Source of the DNA: CAZROT01 sp964601895
Lineage (GTDB): Bacteria > Pseudomonadota > Gammaproteobacteria > Enterobacterales > Enterobacteriaceae
Direction of reading: 5' to 3'
NCBI GenBank assembly: GCA_964601895.1
Contig: CAZROT010000009.1
Span: 1 to 64,000 of the forward strand
DNA: 64,000 nucleotides
The translations under genes and the position numbers were made by a program. The notes under the pieces were generated by a model. The model was not told where the DNA came from and ran no database searches. It worked only from the letters and a program-made list of their open reading frames with translations. Of the stretch, positions 25,614 through 35,714 are shown piece after piece. Position 1 is the stretch's first letter, and each line of letters begins with the position of its first letter.

Positions 25614-26297
25614 ATGACAAAAACTTTGACTTTAATAAGTCCGGACGTCGTTACGTTTTCAAATACATCCATTCAAATCAAGATGACTCACGAAGTTTAC
25701 AGTGAGCAAAAGTTTGGAGTAAAAACACCGGTTACCCATTCTGTTTTAATAGTGTCAGAACCGAATTCCGAAGGCAAATTTGATCTACCGCTCGACCCAC
25801 AAATATTGTTTGGAAAAGAACTAGTCGCAGAACTATCGGGAATAAAAGGTGTAATTGGAACCTGTGCTCAACTTGCAGAGCACCTTTTTGGGCAGTTGAA
25901 AGCACTAAATGAAAGGTTTAAAGCAATGGCTGATTTACAAGATTGTTTTCAAGATCATGTGCCTAAGTATGAGAAATTAGATTTTTATGGGCATCGAAAA
26001 ATAATTGGGTGCCTGATAAAGTCAGGAAAAAATGACTGCATAAATGAGGTGTTAAAGGATTATGATGCAGCGTCCGTCCGGAAAGTTCTCGATGCGTTCA
26101 TTCTTGACCGAAATAAATATACACATGGAGACCTGGTTTATTGGCAAGGAGAAAAGAAAACGATGCTTGAATACGTAAATAATGTGACTTACAAACCTGA
26201 ATATGCAATCGTAAATTCGGATATTTTGAATTCTTTTACTGACTCCTATAACGAATTGAGTAAGATATTCACAATGATTAGCCAATGCCTGGGATAA
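25614..26297 (+). CDS. HEPN-like hypothetical protein (227 aa)
   Basis: 227 residues. The C-terminal half is helical with DRNKYTHGD, an R-x4-H motif (R166, H171) of the kind found in HEPN ribonucleases. The N-terminus is beta-rich and not recognised. HEPN proteins are frequent RNA-cutting toxins or defence effectors. The motif alone is weak evidence, but the defence context (OLD/UvrD/SIR2 upstream, nuclease downstream) supports it. ATG at 25614. Confidence 0.65.
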   Translation: MTKTLTLISPDVVTFSNTSIQIKMTHEVYSEQKFGVKTPVTHSVLIVSEPNSEGKFDLPLDPQILFGKELVAELSGIKGVIGTCAQLAEHLFGQLKALNERFKAMADLQDCFQDHVPKYEKLDFYGHRKIIGCLIKSGKNDCINEVLKDYDAASVRKVLDAFILDRNKYTHGDLVYWQGEKKTMLEYVNNVTYKPEYAIVNSDILNSFTDSYNELSKIFTMISQCLG

Positions 26298-26346
26298 TAT
26301 GGTCAGTAATTGTATCCACTATATGGTCAGTAATTGTATCCACTAT
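26297..26346 (+). repeat. Perfect 24-bp tandem duplication
   Basis: The unit ATATGGTCAGTAATTGTATCCACT occurs twice in a row (offset exactly 24 bp; the repeat tract is 26297-26346). It begins at the stop codon of the HEPN-like gene and ends 24 bp before the next gene's ATG. It may be a recent slippage product or a paired binding site. Confidence 0.7.
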
Positions 26347-26369
26347 GCTAATAACTCTAATTTCACGAA

Positions 26370-27773
26370 ATGCAACAACCATATATTCCTAAAAAAGGAG
26401 ACTTTTTTATTTGCACATCGGATAGCTTTGAAAATGCAAAAATTCACCATGCTTACGAAAACGAAAAGGAGAATGGAGAACTCTATGCTTATTTTTATGC
26501 GCCAGGTACAAAAGAAACTGCTCCAGAATACATTCACAAGAGACTGTTAGATTTTCCGGGACCCTATTTCCCTGTTATGCTTTGGAGACCTGAAAAGATT
26601 GTGGGATTGGAAACAGAATTTAATTTGTATCGAAGGATAGGAAGAAAAATTGAAGATTATCTTCTAACACAGGAAGGGTATGCTGCGAAAATCGAAGAGC
26701 TTATCCGGCATTTGACAAAGGATGATGGTGAAAAACGAAAAGAAGCTGAAACGATCATAAAAGTACTTACAAGTGAGCTTATCGGTTACCGATATAAGAA
26801 ACTGAAAACCGGGGAGTACATTGAGTTTTCTGACCTTAAAACCGGAGCGGAAAAAGGAAAAATTTACTACGGTTCCATAGCAGACGAAATAAGTATAAAA
26901 AGTGAAAGAATTTCCCTTCTTGTTTCGCATGGACAGACGGTTGGGAATTACCGTGAACTTATTTTAAGGCAACTACTAAGAAAGTATATACCATCGAAGT
27001 TCAATGTAGCTACTGGTTTTATCGAAGGGCTTAAAAGGCAGGTTGATATCCTGGTTTACGATGCGCAAAATCATGTTCCAACTTTTATTGAGGGCGATCT
27101 GGTAGTCATACGCCCGGAGGCAGTGAGAGCCATTATTGAAGTAAAAACCGATCTTACAACAGATAAACTTCAGGAATCTCTCCAGTTCTTTTATGATTTA
27201 ACTAGACCTGGTATTTACAAACCTGACATCCCGATTTTTAAAGGGATATATGCCTTTGATTCACCTTATAGGGAAGACTCAAGTATGGCAGGGGCAATAT
27301 TCGATTTTTATAACAAGCCTTTTTTTCATCCGGAACTGCACCTGGACATGACAAACGACATAATGTATTTGCAACATGAAATTACCTGTATTTCCGTGTT
27401 AAAGAAACATTGTCTGTTTAGCCAATATAACTTTGCCAATGATGATGAAACGGGGAATATAGTGCCCTGGTTATATTCTATTTCTGATCAACGGCAATTA
27501 GATGTTCAAAGTGCTATGTTCATAGCCATTTTGTTTGATTACCTTGACGTAGATTATAATGGCAAGTTATCTGCGACAAGCGGCTTTTCGAGGATCTATC
27601 AATCCAAAACTGTAAGTATGAAACGTGAACGGAAACTGACTCCCGATGATTGGATTCCGCGAACAGCTTCGCAGGGGGAACACGACTTTCAGCAGCCATC
27701 CATAAGGGCCAGACTCGAAAAGATCGGGAAGTGGTTTACAGGAGAACTATCTACTTCCGAGTTCATAAAATGA
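26370..27773 (+). CDS. DUF6602-like PD-(D/E)XK nuclease domain protein
   Basis: 467 residues. The central region holds a restriction-endonuclease-like core: E196 in NYRELILRQLL, D226 in RQVDILVYD, and E257-x-K259 in AIIEVKTDL. This matches the pattern of DUF6602-type proteins. The N-terminal 170 residues and C-terminal tail are not recognised. It probably cuts or binds DNA; a defence role is inferred from neighbours. It follows the HEPN-like gene by 72 bp on the same strand. Confidence 0.7.
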   Translation: MQQPYIPKKGDFFICTSDSFENAKIHHAYENEKENGELYAYFYAPGTKETAPEYIHKRLLDFPGPYFPVMLWRPEKIVGLETEFNLYRRIGRKIEDYLLTQEGYAAKIEELIRHLTKDDGEKRKEAETIIKVLTSELIGYRYKKLKTGEYIEFSDLKTGAEKGKIYYGSIADEISIKSERISLLVSHGQTVGNYRELILRQLLRKYIPSKFNVATGFIEGLKRQVDILVYDAQNHVPTFIEGDLVVIRPEAVRAIIEVKTDLTTDKLQESLQFFYDLTRPGIYKPDIPIFKGIYAFDSPYREDSSMAGAIFDFYNKPFFHPELHLDMTNDIMYLQHEITCISVLKKHCLFSQYNFANDDETGNIVPWLYSISDQRQLDVQSAMFIAILFDYLDVDYNGKLSATSGFSRIYQSKTVSMKRERKLTPDDWIPRTASQGEHDFQQPSIRARLEKIGKWFTGELSTSEFIK

Positions 27774-27899
27774 TTTTTGATCAGAACTAACTTTCCTTCA
27801 GCTTGGGAGAATGATTAAAATAATAGACATTGCAGACATTTCAAAAAGTGGAAGTAGAAGTTAACACCTGCCGGTTGGCTACATTCAAGGTCTTGCCTT

Positions 27900-28382
27900 C
27901 TACAATCCGATAGGTCTTGGTCCCTTTTCCTGTATCATCACTTCGATAAGTTTGGATACATTACGTCCTTTGGACTCGGAGAAATCAATCAAGTCCCACT
28001 CCAGTAATTGTTGAAGCCTTTCGGCTTTGTCGGTGATAGATTTTATTTTTTGCAGGATGGAATCCATAACGACAATTCGATTTCCCTGCTGGCTATCCCG
28101 CATGGCGTGATGTACTAACCAGTTTCGCTGCTCCAATAATTCCTCCAATGCTGTTTGTAATTCCTCCGGGTAAGCGCCTTTTTTTGCGGCCAGCCTGACC
28201 ACGCTACCAAATGTATTTCGTTGCTGCTGCAAAAGAAAGATATTCGCTTCGCTTTCCTCCAGGTCGGGATTCACCTTAATGGTCAGGCAATGGCTTAATG
28301 CCTGTTCCAGAATCTGAATCTGGCAGATTGCTTCACCCATGCGTGCGTATAACCACATCTGTTCCTGATCAGCTTGCTTCAT
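27900..28382 (-). CDS. HEPN-like small helical protein (160 aa)
   Basis: 160 residues, mostly helical, with EQRNWLVHHAM holding R86-x4-H91, the HEPN-type motif. No signal peptide. Orientation is opposite to the preceding defence genes. Function unknown; RNA-binding or RNA cutting is possible. It ends the cargo zone before the ECF-sigma operon. Confidence 0.6.
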   Translation of the reverse strand: MKQADQEQMWLYARMGEAICQIQILEQALSHCLTIKVNPDLEESEANIFLLQQQRNTFGSVVRLAAKKGAYPEELQTALEELLEQRNWLVHHAMRDSQQGNRIVVMDSILQKIKSITDKAERLQQLLEWDLIDFSESKGRNVSKLIEVMIQEKGPRPIGL

Positions 28383-28618
28383 AACGTCTGGTTTCTTTCC
28401 TTAAAGGTATCCTGTCCGGTCAACAAAATTAGTCCGTTGTGAAACCGGATCAACAACTGTACTGCTTGAATCCATCAATCCCGATTCTATACAAGCCTCT
28501 ATAGTTTCCTGTATTTCTTTATTTTATGCAAGTGTAATGCAGCAATATTTATCGTATGTTCGTCATAACATATGTTAGCATTTCATTACTTTTAGCCTCA
28601 GGGTAACCACTTATTCTT
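28383..28618. promoter_or_regulatory. Divergent intergenic region before ECF sigma operon
   Basis: 236 bp between the minus-strand HEPN-like gene and the plus-strand sigma gene. AT-rich in its right half, with CATAACATATGTTAG as an imperfect palindrome about 55 bp before the sigma start. It presumably carries the promoter of the sigma-led operon; no clear TAnnTTTG was assigned. Confidence 0.3.
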
Positions 28619-29224
28619 TTGATTCACGGTCAACTATATAATGAAAAAGAACTGCTCCGGCAGTTGGCGGAGGGAAGCGAGGCTGCCTTCCGAACACTGT
28701 TCCTGGCTTACAGGGATAAGCTCTATACCTATGTGGCGAAGGTATCCGGGTCAGAGGAAGCTGCAGAAGATGTCGTTCACGAGGTTTTCCTGAAACTATG
28801 GTCGAAAAGAGCTGAACTACCTGAAATTGAAAACCTGAATGCTTACCTGTACAGAATTGCCCGAAACGATTCTATCAACCTGTTTCGCCGGATGGCGAAA
28901 GAAACCCTGATCCTGTCGGAGATCGGCCGGGAACAAGGGCTGGAAACAGGGTTTGAAGGGGAAGACCGGATCACCCATGCAGAGGTGCTGGCCACTATCA
29001 AAGAAGCCGTCGAAAAACTCACTCCCCAGCAACGACAGGTCTTCCTGATGAGCCGTGAGCAGGGACTGAAAGTATCAGAAATATCCCAACAACTCAATAT
29101 TGCAGAACAAACCGTCAAGAACCGTATCACCGAAGCCCTGAAAGCCCTTCGGGCCGACATTGGCCGGGTGTACGGACCCCATGCCATCATCATTTATACT
29201 CTTTACAACCTGACAGGTATATAG
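28619..29224 (+). CDS. ECF RNA polymerase sigma factor (sigma-70 family)
   Basis: 201 residues from a TTG start; no in-frame ATG lies before the conserved NEKELLRQLAEGSEAAF segment, so the TTG seems real. Region 2 has DVVHEVFLKLWSKR, region 4 has LTPQQRQVFLMSREQG and EISQQLNIAEQTVKNRI. It is paired with the FecR-type anti-sigma 128 bp downstream and a SusC receptor with N-terminal STN domain. That is the standard cell-surface signalling trio in which ligand uptake switches the operon on. Confidence 0.88.
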   Translation: MIHGQLYNEKELLRQLAEGSEAAFRTLFLAYRDKLYTYVAKVSGSEEAAEDVVHEVFLKLWSKRAELPEIENLNAYLYRIARNDSINLFRRMAKETLILSEIGREQGLETGFEGEDRITHAEVLATIKEAVEKLTPQQRQVFLMSREQGLKVSEISQQLNIAEQTVKNRITEALKALRADIGRVYGPHAIIIYTLYNLTGI

Positions 29225-29351
29225 ACCTATCGCCCGGCATTAAAAAAAGTTTGGTTTTTTACGGTACTATCAAATTTCCCAGTTGTCCCATATTAAGAAA
29301 GGGTCATTTTTCGGTTATTTTTTGATAAACCTATCCTGAATACTTTACCAT

Positions 29352-30548
29352 ATGCCAAACCAACGATTGAAATATTTATTTGACCAGTATGTGCAGGGCA
29401 ACTGTACACCCGATGAAAAAAGGGAACTCTCCGCCCTGGCACTGGCAAAGCGAAATGACGAAGATGTGCAGCAACTATTGGATGACTATTGGGAGAAAGT
29501 GAGTGCCGAAAAGACGATGCCAGACGGCAAATCCGAAGACATCGTAAAGTCCATACTCGGAAATGAAATAAAGGTGATTCCGAGGGTTCACCGGATTCAT
29601 TTCCGGAAAGCAAGATGGTGGGCAGCAGCTGCGATCTTTATTTTGTTTGCCACTGGCGGCTATTTTCTGTTCTTTAATAATAAAGGAAATAAGCAAGATC
29701 GGATCGCAAATGGGCAACCAGCCAAAGATATCAAAGCCCCGGAAACCAACCGGGCGATGATCACTTTGGTTGACGGAAGAACGGTTTACCTGGACGGTGC
29801 AGACAATGGACAATTGGCTGTACAGGGAAATGTGAAGCTTGTCAAATTGTCTAATGGACAGATCGCTTATGAAACAACAACCGGGGAAGTACTCACGGAG
29901 TTAAAGTATAATACACTTAATAACCCACGAGGCAGCAAAGTAATTGATATGGCACTCGCCGATGGAAGCCATGTATGGCTAAATGCCGGTTCATCCATTA
30001 CTTATCCTATTGCTTTTGTTGGTAATGACAGGAATGTAACAATAACAGGGGAAGCTTATTTTGAAATTGCGCATGATCAATTAAAACCTTTCAAGGTAAG
30101 TAAAGGTGAAACAACAATAGAAGTGTTAGGTACCCATTTCAATGTCAACGCTTACGAGGATGAAGATGATATCAAAGTGACGCTATTAGAAGGTTCAGTG
30201 AAAGTGACGAGTGATCAACAATCATTAACTATCCAGCCGAACCAGCAGGCTGTTGTTGCAGCAGGTAATGTTTTATTGAATACCAAAGTAGATGTGGAAG
30301 AAGTGATGGCTTGGAAGAACGGACGTTTTGAGTTTACCGGCAATGATGTTGAATCGGTGATGCGGCAGGTTTCCCGTTGGTATGATGTACAGATCGTTTA
30401 TGAAGGAATAAAACCTGTTGCGAATTTCCGGGGAGGTATTGGACGGACAGAAAATGTATCGCAGGTATTAAAGATGCTGGAATTGACTGAAACCGTAAAG
30501 TTCAAAATAGAAGATAAAAAAGTGATAGTAACCCGTTGGAAACAGTAG
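29352..30548 (+). CDS. FecR-type anti-sigma factor
   Basis: 398 residues: cytoplasmic N-terminal part, one membrane span at about 89-108, then a periplasmic FecR domain. Further on are the KVIDMALADGSHVWLNAGS segment and EGSVKV, and a C-terminal DUF4974-like part (ENVSQVLKMLELT). It should hold the ECF sigma factor until the STN domain of the SusC partner signals. A GC-rich hairpin (TCCCGC / GCGGGA) follows the stop. Confidence 0.9.
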   Translation: MPNQRLKYLFDQYVQGNCTPDEKRELSALALAKRNDEDVQQLLDDYWEKVSAEKTMPDGKSEDIVKSILGNEIKVIPRVHRIHFRKARWWAAAAIFILFATGGYFLFFNNKGNKQDRIANGQPAKDIKAPETNRAMITLVDGRTVYLDGADNGQLAVQGNVKLVKLSNGQIAYETTTGEVLTELKYNTLNNPRGSKVIDMALADGSHVWLNAGSSITYPIAFVGNDRNVTITGEAYFEIAHDQLKPFKVSKGETTIEVLGTHFNVNAYEDEDDIKVTLLEGSVKVTSDQQSLTIQPNQQAVVAAGNVLLNTKVDVEEVMAWKNGRFEFTGNDVESVMRQVSRWYDVQIVYEGIKPVANFRGGIGRTENVSQVLKMLELTETVKFKIEDKKVIVTRWKQ

Positions 30549-30695
30549 TTCTTATTCCCGCAAAAAGCGGGACAAGCGGATAGCCTTAACAAAAACAGGG
30601 AAGTGCTCCTAACACCCCCCTGCGAATTGTTCAGGTTAACCCAAAATTCAATCGTTGACAGACTGCTTATTGTTTAACCCAAACAGTGCAAAATT
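30549..30695. other. Intergenic region FecR-SusC with hairpin
   Basis: Contains a 6-bp hairpin TCCCGC-AAAAA-GCGGGA (30556-30572) without a T-run, and otherwise nothing recognisable. It may stabilise or partly terminate the regulatory transcript and may contain the sigma-dependent promoter of the SusC operon. Confidence 0.35.
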
Positions 30696-33600
30696 ATGCA
30701 TTTAAAGGCTCTTTGTGCCTCACCGGATTCTATTCGGAAAGGCATCACCAAAACGCTGTTGATTATGAAGTTTACAGCTATTTTCCTGCTTTGTGCCGGC
30801 CTGATGGCCAGTGCGACGGGCAACGGACAACAAATCACCCTCACTTTGAAAAGTGCCACGCTGGAGAAGGCCTTTGAGGAGATCAAAAAACAATCCGGCT
30901 ACAGTTTCCTGTACACTGATCAGATGCTGCAACAGGCAAAACGGGTAGATATTGATGTGAAGAAACAGGAACTGGCACAGGTATTACAAATCTGCTTTAA
31001 AGATCAGCCGCTTGACTATACCATTGTCAATAAGACCATCGTTGTAAAGGCTAAAACGGCAGATAAAGTAAATGAACAGGAACCTGAAGCTATTCCTCCA
31101 CCTATAGATATTAGGGGTCGGGTTCTTAATGAAAACGGCGAGCCTGTGATCATAACTGTTACAGTGAAAGGAACACGGAATGCGACCAGCACGAATGCAG
31201 AAGGATATTTTGAGCTGAAAGGCGTAGATGAACATGCTATTCTAGTCCTCACTGGGGTATCAATTGAAACTGTAGAATGGAAAGTGGGTGGTAAAACGCA
31301 ATTGGATCTGATTGTGAAGATGGCTGTCAAAGAAGGTGAAAGTGTTATCATCAACACCGGCTACGGAAAGGTATCGAAGGAACGCTTTGTTGGTGCTTAT
31401 TCCCAGTTGGATAGTGCCGCCTATCACCGCCGGGCAGGCATGAATATCCTTGAACGGTTAGACGGCACCGTGCCCGGATTACTTTTTAGAAAAACTGCTT
31501 CCGTGGGTCAGCCCATACAAATAAGGGGAATCAGTACACTGGGTGGAGGGTCGGATATATCTTCTCTCTGGAACCCATTGATCGTCGTAGATAACTTCCC
31601 AATGGATGAACGTTTTTCTTTAGATAATCTGAACCCCAATGATATTGAAAACATCACCGTGCTCAAAGATGCAGCCGCTGCCAGTATCTGGGGTGCAAGG
31701 GCCGGGAACGGCGTAATCGTGGTTACCACCAAGAAGGGACGTTATAACAAAGCCCTGCAAACCTCGGTCACTTCTAATATTACTTTTATCAGCAAACCCG
31801 ATCTTTATTATGTTGACCGGGTAAGCACCAGTGATTTTATCGATATTGAGCGATCTCTCTTTGATCTCGGATTTTATAATAACAACCTGAATAATACCTT
31901 CACCTGGCCGGTTGTTTCACCAGTGGCGGAAATCCTGAACCGCAAAAGGGCTGGCATTATTTCTCCAGCAGATGCGGAATCGCAAATCAACGCCCTGCGG
32001 ACCCCAGATCTTCGTGCAGAAATTGACCAATATGTAAACAGGGTAGCCGTACGTCAGCAACATCATATCGGCATCAGCGGCGGCAGCCGAAACCTTGGTT
32101 ACAATATGTCTGTTGGCTATAACCACAATATGTCGGGGATACAAGGAAGCAAATCGGACTATCAATATACCATCCAGACTAATGTTTCATTAAAACCTAT
32201 AAAAAATCTTGAAATACAGGCCGGTATTAATTATGGAAAGGGTATTAACCAGTCTGTTCCTTCCTTTTCATTGAATAACCCTTTCCCTTACCTTCAGCTA
32301 AAGGACCAGCAAGGGAATTATTTGGGTGTACCGTATAATATAAGAAGTTACTACCTGGATACACTGGGTGCACTCAATTCAGGACTGCTTGACTGGCAGT
32401 ACCGGCCGCTGGACGAAATTCGCAATTATGATAATACCATTCAGAACCAGTTTGTACTGCTGAATGCCAGCCTAACCTACCGGATCACCCCTTCTCTTAC
32501 AGCAGATTTAAGCTACCGGCATACCAGCGAGGTTAGCCTTGGCCGCCAGTCTTTCAGTGAGCAAAGTTTTTATACCAGGGACCTGATCAATAAGTTTACC
32601 AATTTCTCTGCGAGCAACCCGGATCTCCGATACCCGGTGCCACGGGGCAGTATTGTGGATCTCCAGGCAGGAGAGGCACAGAATTACCAGGCCAGGGGCA
32701 GTTTAGGTTATAGTAAAAATTTTCAGCAAAGTTCTTTTTCGATACAGGCAGGTGGCGACATCTCAGAAAACCGGGGTCTTCGCAGAAGTAACCGGTTATA
32801 TGGATATAATGATAACACAGCCAGTTTTAAACCCAATATTGACTACTATAACTTCTACCCCTGGGCCTACGCCACTTTTGCGGGGGCAGAAAGTACTATT
32901 CCTTATGTGAACGGCTATGACATACAACCGCTTAATCGCTTTGTTTCGGTTTGGGCCAATGGCTCTTATACCTTTAAAGACCGCTATACACTATATGCAA
33001 GTGCAAGAAGGGATGGCACTAACGTTTTTGGCGTAAATACCAATAATAAATGGAAGCCGCTCTGGTCAATTGGAGGTAAATGGCAACTCTCCAAAGAATC
33101 ATTTTTTAATATTTCCTCTTTTGATCAGCTTTCCTTAAGGGCCTCTTTTGGTTACTCCGGTAATGTCAGTAATAGACAAGCCGGTGTTCTTACCATCAAC
33201 TACATTAATACCCCTGCGACATATACCAATTTATTATATGCCACACCAGGTTTTCCCAATAACCCGGAACTACGCTGGGAGCAGGTACAGCAGATGAACA
33301 TAGCGGCTGATTTCAGCTTATTCAAAGGACGACTGTCAGGCAGTTTGGACCTGTTCCGGAAAATATCTACTGATCTAATATCTCCTTACCCCTTTGATCC
33401 CACAACCGGTGTTTCCCAGCAAACTGTCAACTCTGCCAGTTTAAAGGGCAGCGGTTTTGAACTCAGCCTGCAGTCTGTTAATATAAAAGGCCCTGTACGA
33501 TGGACAACATCTGCCGGAGTTAGTTATGCCAGAACCGTTGTTACAGAAGTTTATAATGGAGGTTTACTCGCCAAGGACTTGCTTTTGACTAATGTAAACG

Positions 33601-34280
33601 CCTCCGTCGGCCGCCTTGCTTTTGCCATGAGCAGTTACCGCTGGGCCGGTTTAGACCCGCTGACAGGCGACCCATTAGGCTACTTGAATGGCCAGGTGTC
33701 TAAAGATTATATAGGTATATCTAACGATGCTATTGACAATCAAAAATATCATGGGTCTTCCGTTCCCCTATTATCCGGATTTTTGCAAAACAGTTTTAGC
33801 TGGAAAGGCGCTACGCTGTCTTTTAATATAACAGGCCGGTTTAATTATTATTTCAGAAAACCTGCTCTAGAAATATCCCATACAGGACAAATGAGTGGTA
33901 CGAACTACCTGGCTGAATATTATGACCGCTGGCAAAAGCCGGGAGATGAGGCTTTTACCAATATCCCTTCCATCCTCTATCCTGTTCCTTCCGCAGTAGC
34001 TAACCGGCGTGCTTTCTGGGGATCTGCCGAGATACATGTAATGCGGGGAGACAATATCCGGTTGCAAGACACCCGCATCAGTTACCGTTGGAATGTAAAA
34101 CAGGAACAAAGCAGGACTTTTAAGAGTATAGATTGCTTTTTTTACCCTAATAACCTGAACCTTGTTATCTGGAGAGCGGCAAAGACTTCTTACGATCCTG
34201 ATTATTCAGGCGGTTCTTCTGACCCGACATTTGCCCCAACACCACGTACGTGGACTTTTGGAATAACAGTTCAGCTTTAG
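30696..34280 (+). CDS. SusC/RagA-type TonB-dependent receptor with STN domain
   Basis: 1194 residues. N-terminal leader (about 1-43), STN signalling domain at about 48-110 (ATLEKAFEEIKKQSGYSF), carboxypeptidase-regulatory-like domain (DIRGRVLNENGEP), plug domain (LIVVDNFPMDERF) and a large outer-membrane barrel ending in an aromatic strand (WTFGITVQL). The STN domain links it to the FecR/ECF pair. It forms the outer-membrane uptake pore with the SusD lipoprotein encoded next. The ligand is unknown; the downstream protease and thiol enzymes suggest a peptide or protein ligand. Confidence 0.93.
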   Translation: MHLKALCASPDSIRKGITKTLLIMKFTAIFLLCAGLMASATGNGQQITLTLKSATLEKAFEEIKKQSGYSFLYTDQMLQQAKRVDIDVKKQELAQVLQICFKDQPLDYTIVNKTIVVKAKTADKVNEQEPEAIPPPIDIRGRVLNENGEPVIITVTVKGTRNATSTNAEGYFELKGVDEHAILVLTGVSIETVEWKVGGKTQLDLIVKMAVKEGESVIINTGYGKVSKERFVGAYSQLDSAAYHRRAGMNILERLDGTVPGLLFRKTASVGQPIQIRGISTLGGGSDISSLWNPLIVVDNFPMDERFSLDNLNPNDIENITVLKDAAAASIWGARAGNGVIVVTTKKGRYNKALQTSVTSNITFISKPDLYYVDRVSTSDFIDIERSLFDLGFYNNNLNNTFTWPVVSPVAEILNRKRAGIISPADAESQINALRTPDLRAEIDQYVNRVAVRQQHHIGISGGSRNLGYNMSVGYNHNMSGIQGSKSDYQYTIQTNVSLKPIKNLEIQAGINYGKGINQSVPSFSLNNPFPYLQLKDQQGNYLGVPYNIRSYYLDTLGALNSGLLDWQYRPLDEIRNYDNTIQNQFVLLNASLTYRITPSLTADLSYRHTSEVSLGRQSFSEQSFYTRDLINKFTNFSASNPDLRYPVPRGSIVDLQAGEAQNYQARGSLGYSKNFQQSSFSIQAGGDISENRGLRRSNRLYGYNDNTASFKPNIDYYNFYPWAYATFAGAESTIPYVNGYDIQPLNRFVSVWANGSYTFKDRYTLYASARRDGTNVFGVNTNNKWKPLWSIGGKWQLSKESFFNISSFDQLSLRASFGYSGNVSNRQAGVLTINYINTPATYTNLLYATPGFPNNPELRWEQVQQMNIAADFSLFKGRLSGSLDLFRKISTDLISPYPFDPTTGVSQQTVNSASLKGSGFELSLQSVNIKGPVRWTTSAGVSYARTVVTEVYNGGLLAKDLLLTNVNASVGRLAFAMSSYRWAGLDPLTGDPLGYLNGQVSKDYIGISNDAIDNQKYHGSSVPLLSGFLQNSFSWKGATLSFNITGRFNYYFRKPALEISHTGQMSGTNYLAEYYDRWQKPGDEAFTNIPSILYPVPSAVANRRAFWGSAEIHVMRGDNIRLQDTRISYRWNVKQEQSRTFKSIDCFFYPNNLNLVIWRAAKTSYDPDYSGGSSDPTFAPTPRTWTFGITVQL

Positions 34281-34301
34281 TGAATTTTTAAAAAAAATAG
34301 T

Positions 34302-35690
34302 ATGCGAGTAAAAATAATCATATGGTCAATGCTGGTTATCCTGGCGACCCCCCAACTGGCCTGCAAAAAATACCTCGACGAAAAGGCTATTGCCAGCCAG
34401 CATATTCCATCAACTATTGGTGATTTACAGGCTTTGTTTGATAACAATGCCGTTATCAATAGCCGGGAGCCGGCACTGCTGGAACTGGTAGCGGACAATT
34501 ACTATGTAACAACCAGTTCCTACCAGACTTTATTAGCAGGAAGTGCAATTAATGCGAGCAATGCGCTTAATTACAATTGGGATTCTAAAGCCACTCCTTT
34601 AGATGCAAGCTGGACCAGCGTTTACCAGGGGCCTATTTATTATGCCAATATTGTTTTGGAGCATCTTGACAAAATTGAGCCAACTGACCCTTCTCTTTAT
34701 AATAAAGCGAGGGGCTCGGCGCTCTTCTACAGGGCTTTTTCTTTCTTTGATCTCGCCCAGCTTTTTTGTTTACCCTATCGCAGCAGTTCCGATTCCGATC
34801 CCGGAATTGTGCTCCGAATGACTTCGGATATTAATATCAGGTCCGTACGGGCCAGTGTAAAAGAAACCTATGAACGTATTGTTAATGATCTGAAGGAAGC
34901 GGCAGAACTATTACCGCTTGTAACAGCCTTTGCATCGCAGCCTACCAAAGCTGCTGCATACGGTCAACTGGCAAGAGTTTATCTTTCCATGCGGGATTAC
35001 CCTAACGCCAAACAATATGCACAACTCTGTCTTGACAACACTTCGAAAACCTTACTTGATTATAATGACTTGATACCGCTGCAAACTCCCCGTATCCGCA
35101 GTTTTAACCAAGAAGTGGTTTATCACAGCAACCCGCAACTTGGGGTTATTATGGGTGCAACCCACGCCAGGATCGATACGGTCTTATATGCATCCTATCA
35201 AACGGACGATCTCCGGAAGACTATCTTTTTTAATCCCAATACTGGTGCTAATCTAGGTACCTATTCTTTTCAGGGAAGTTATCATGGGAATGGAGGTGTG
35301 GGGAGTATTTTTAATGGTATTACTATTGGAGAAATACTATTGGTCAAGGCGGAATGCCTGGCGAGAGACGGGCAAACAACGGAAGCACTGGATGTCCTTA
35401 ATTTCCTGATGCGCCGCCGATGGAGAAATACAGTAAGCTACCCGGTCATTACCGCCGCGAATCCGCAGGAAGCCCTTTCCAAGATATTAACAGAACGCAG
35501 AAAAGAACTTGTATTCCGAGGGCTTCGATGGACGGATCTCCGACGTTTTAACGAGGAAGGTGCCAATATTACCCTTAAACGAATTATTGGGGGGACGGAA
35601 TACAGCCTTCCTCCCGGCGATCCCCGTTGGCTAATGCTCATCCCTTATGATGTGATCAATCTGTCGGGGATTGCACAGAACCCCAGATGA
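34302..35690 (+). CDS. SusD/RagB-family outer-membrane lipoprotein
   Basis: 462 residues with a lipoprotein signal ending in LAC (cleavage before Cys21). The TPR-rich SusD fold follows, with RGSALFYRAFSFFDL and LTERRKELVFRGLRWTDLRR, the usual C-terminal SusD motif. It lids the SusC barrel and binds the ligand. The gene is 21 bp after susC. Complete. Confidence 0.92.
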   Translation: MRVKIIIWSMLVILATPQLACKKYLDEKAIASQHIPSTIGDLQALFDNNAVINSREPALLELVADNYYVTTSSYQTLLAGSAINASNALNYNWDSKATPLDASWTSVYQGPIYYANIVLEHLDKIEPTDPSLYNKARGSALFYRAFSFFDLAQLFCLPYRSSSDSDPGIVLRMTSDINIRSVRASVKETYERIVNDLKEAAELLPLVTAFASQPTKAAAYGQLARVYLSMRDYPNAKQYAQLCLDNTSKTLLDYNDLIPLQTPRIRSFNQEVVYHSNPQLGVIMGATHARIDTVLYASYQTDDLRKTIFFNPNTGANLGTYSFQGSYHGNGGVGSIFNGITIGEILLVKAECLARDGQTTEALDVLNFLMRRRWRNTVSYPVITAANPQEALSKILTERRKELVFRGLRWTDLRRFNEEGANITLKRIIGGTEYSLPPGDPRWLMLIPYDVINLSGIAQNPR

Positions 35691-35714
35691 TAAACAATTA
35701 AATCAGTATTTAGT

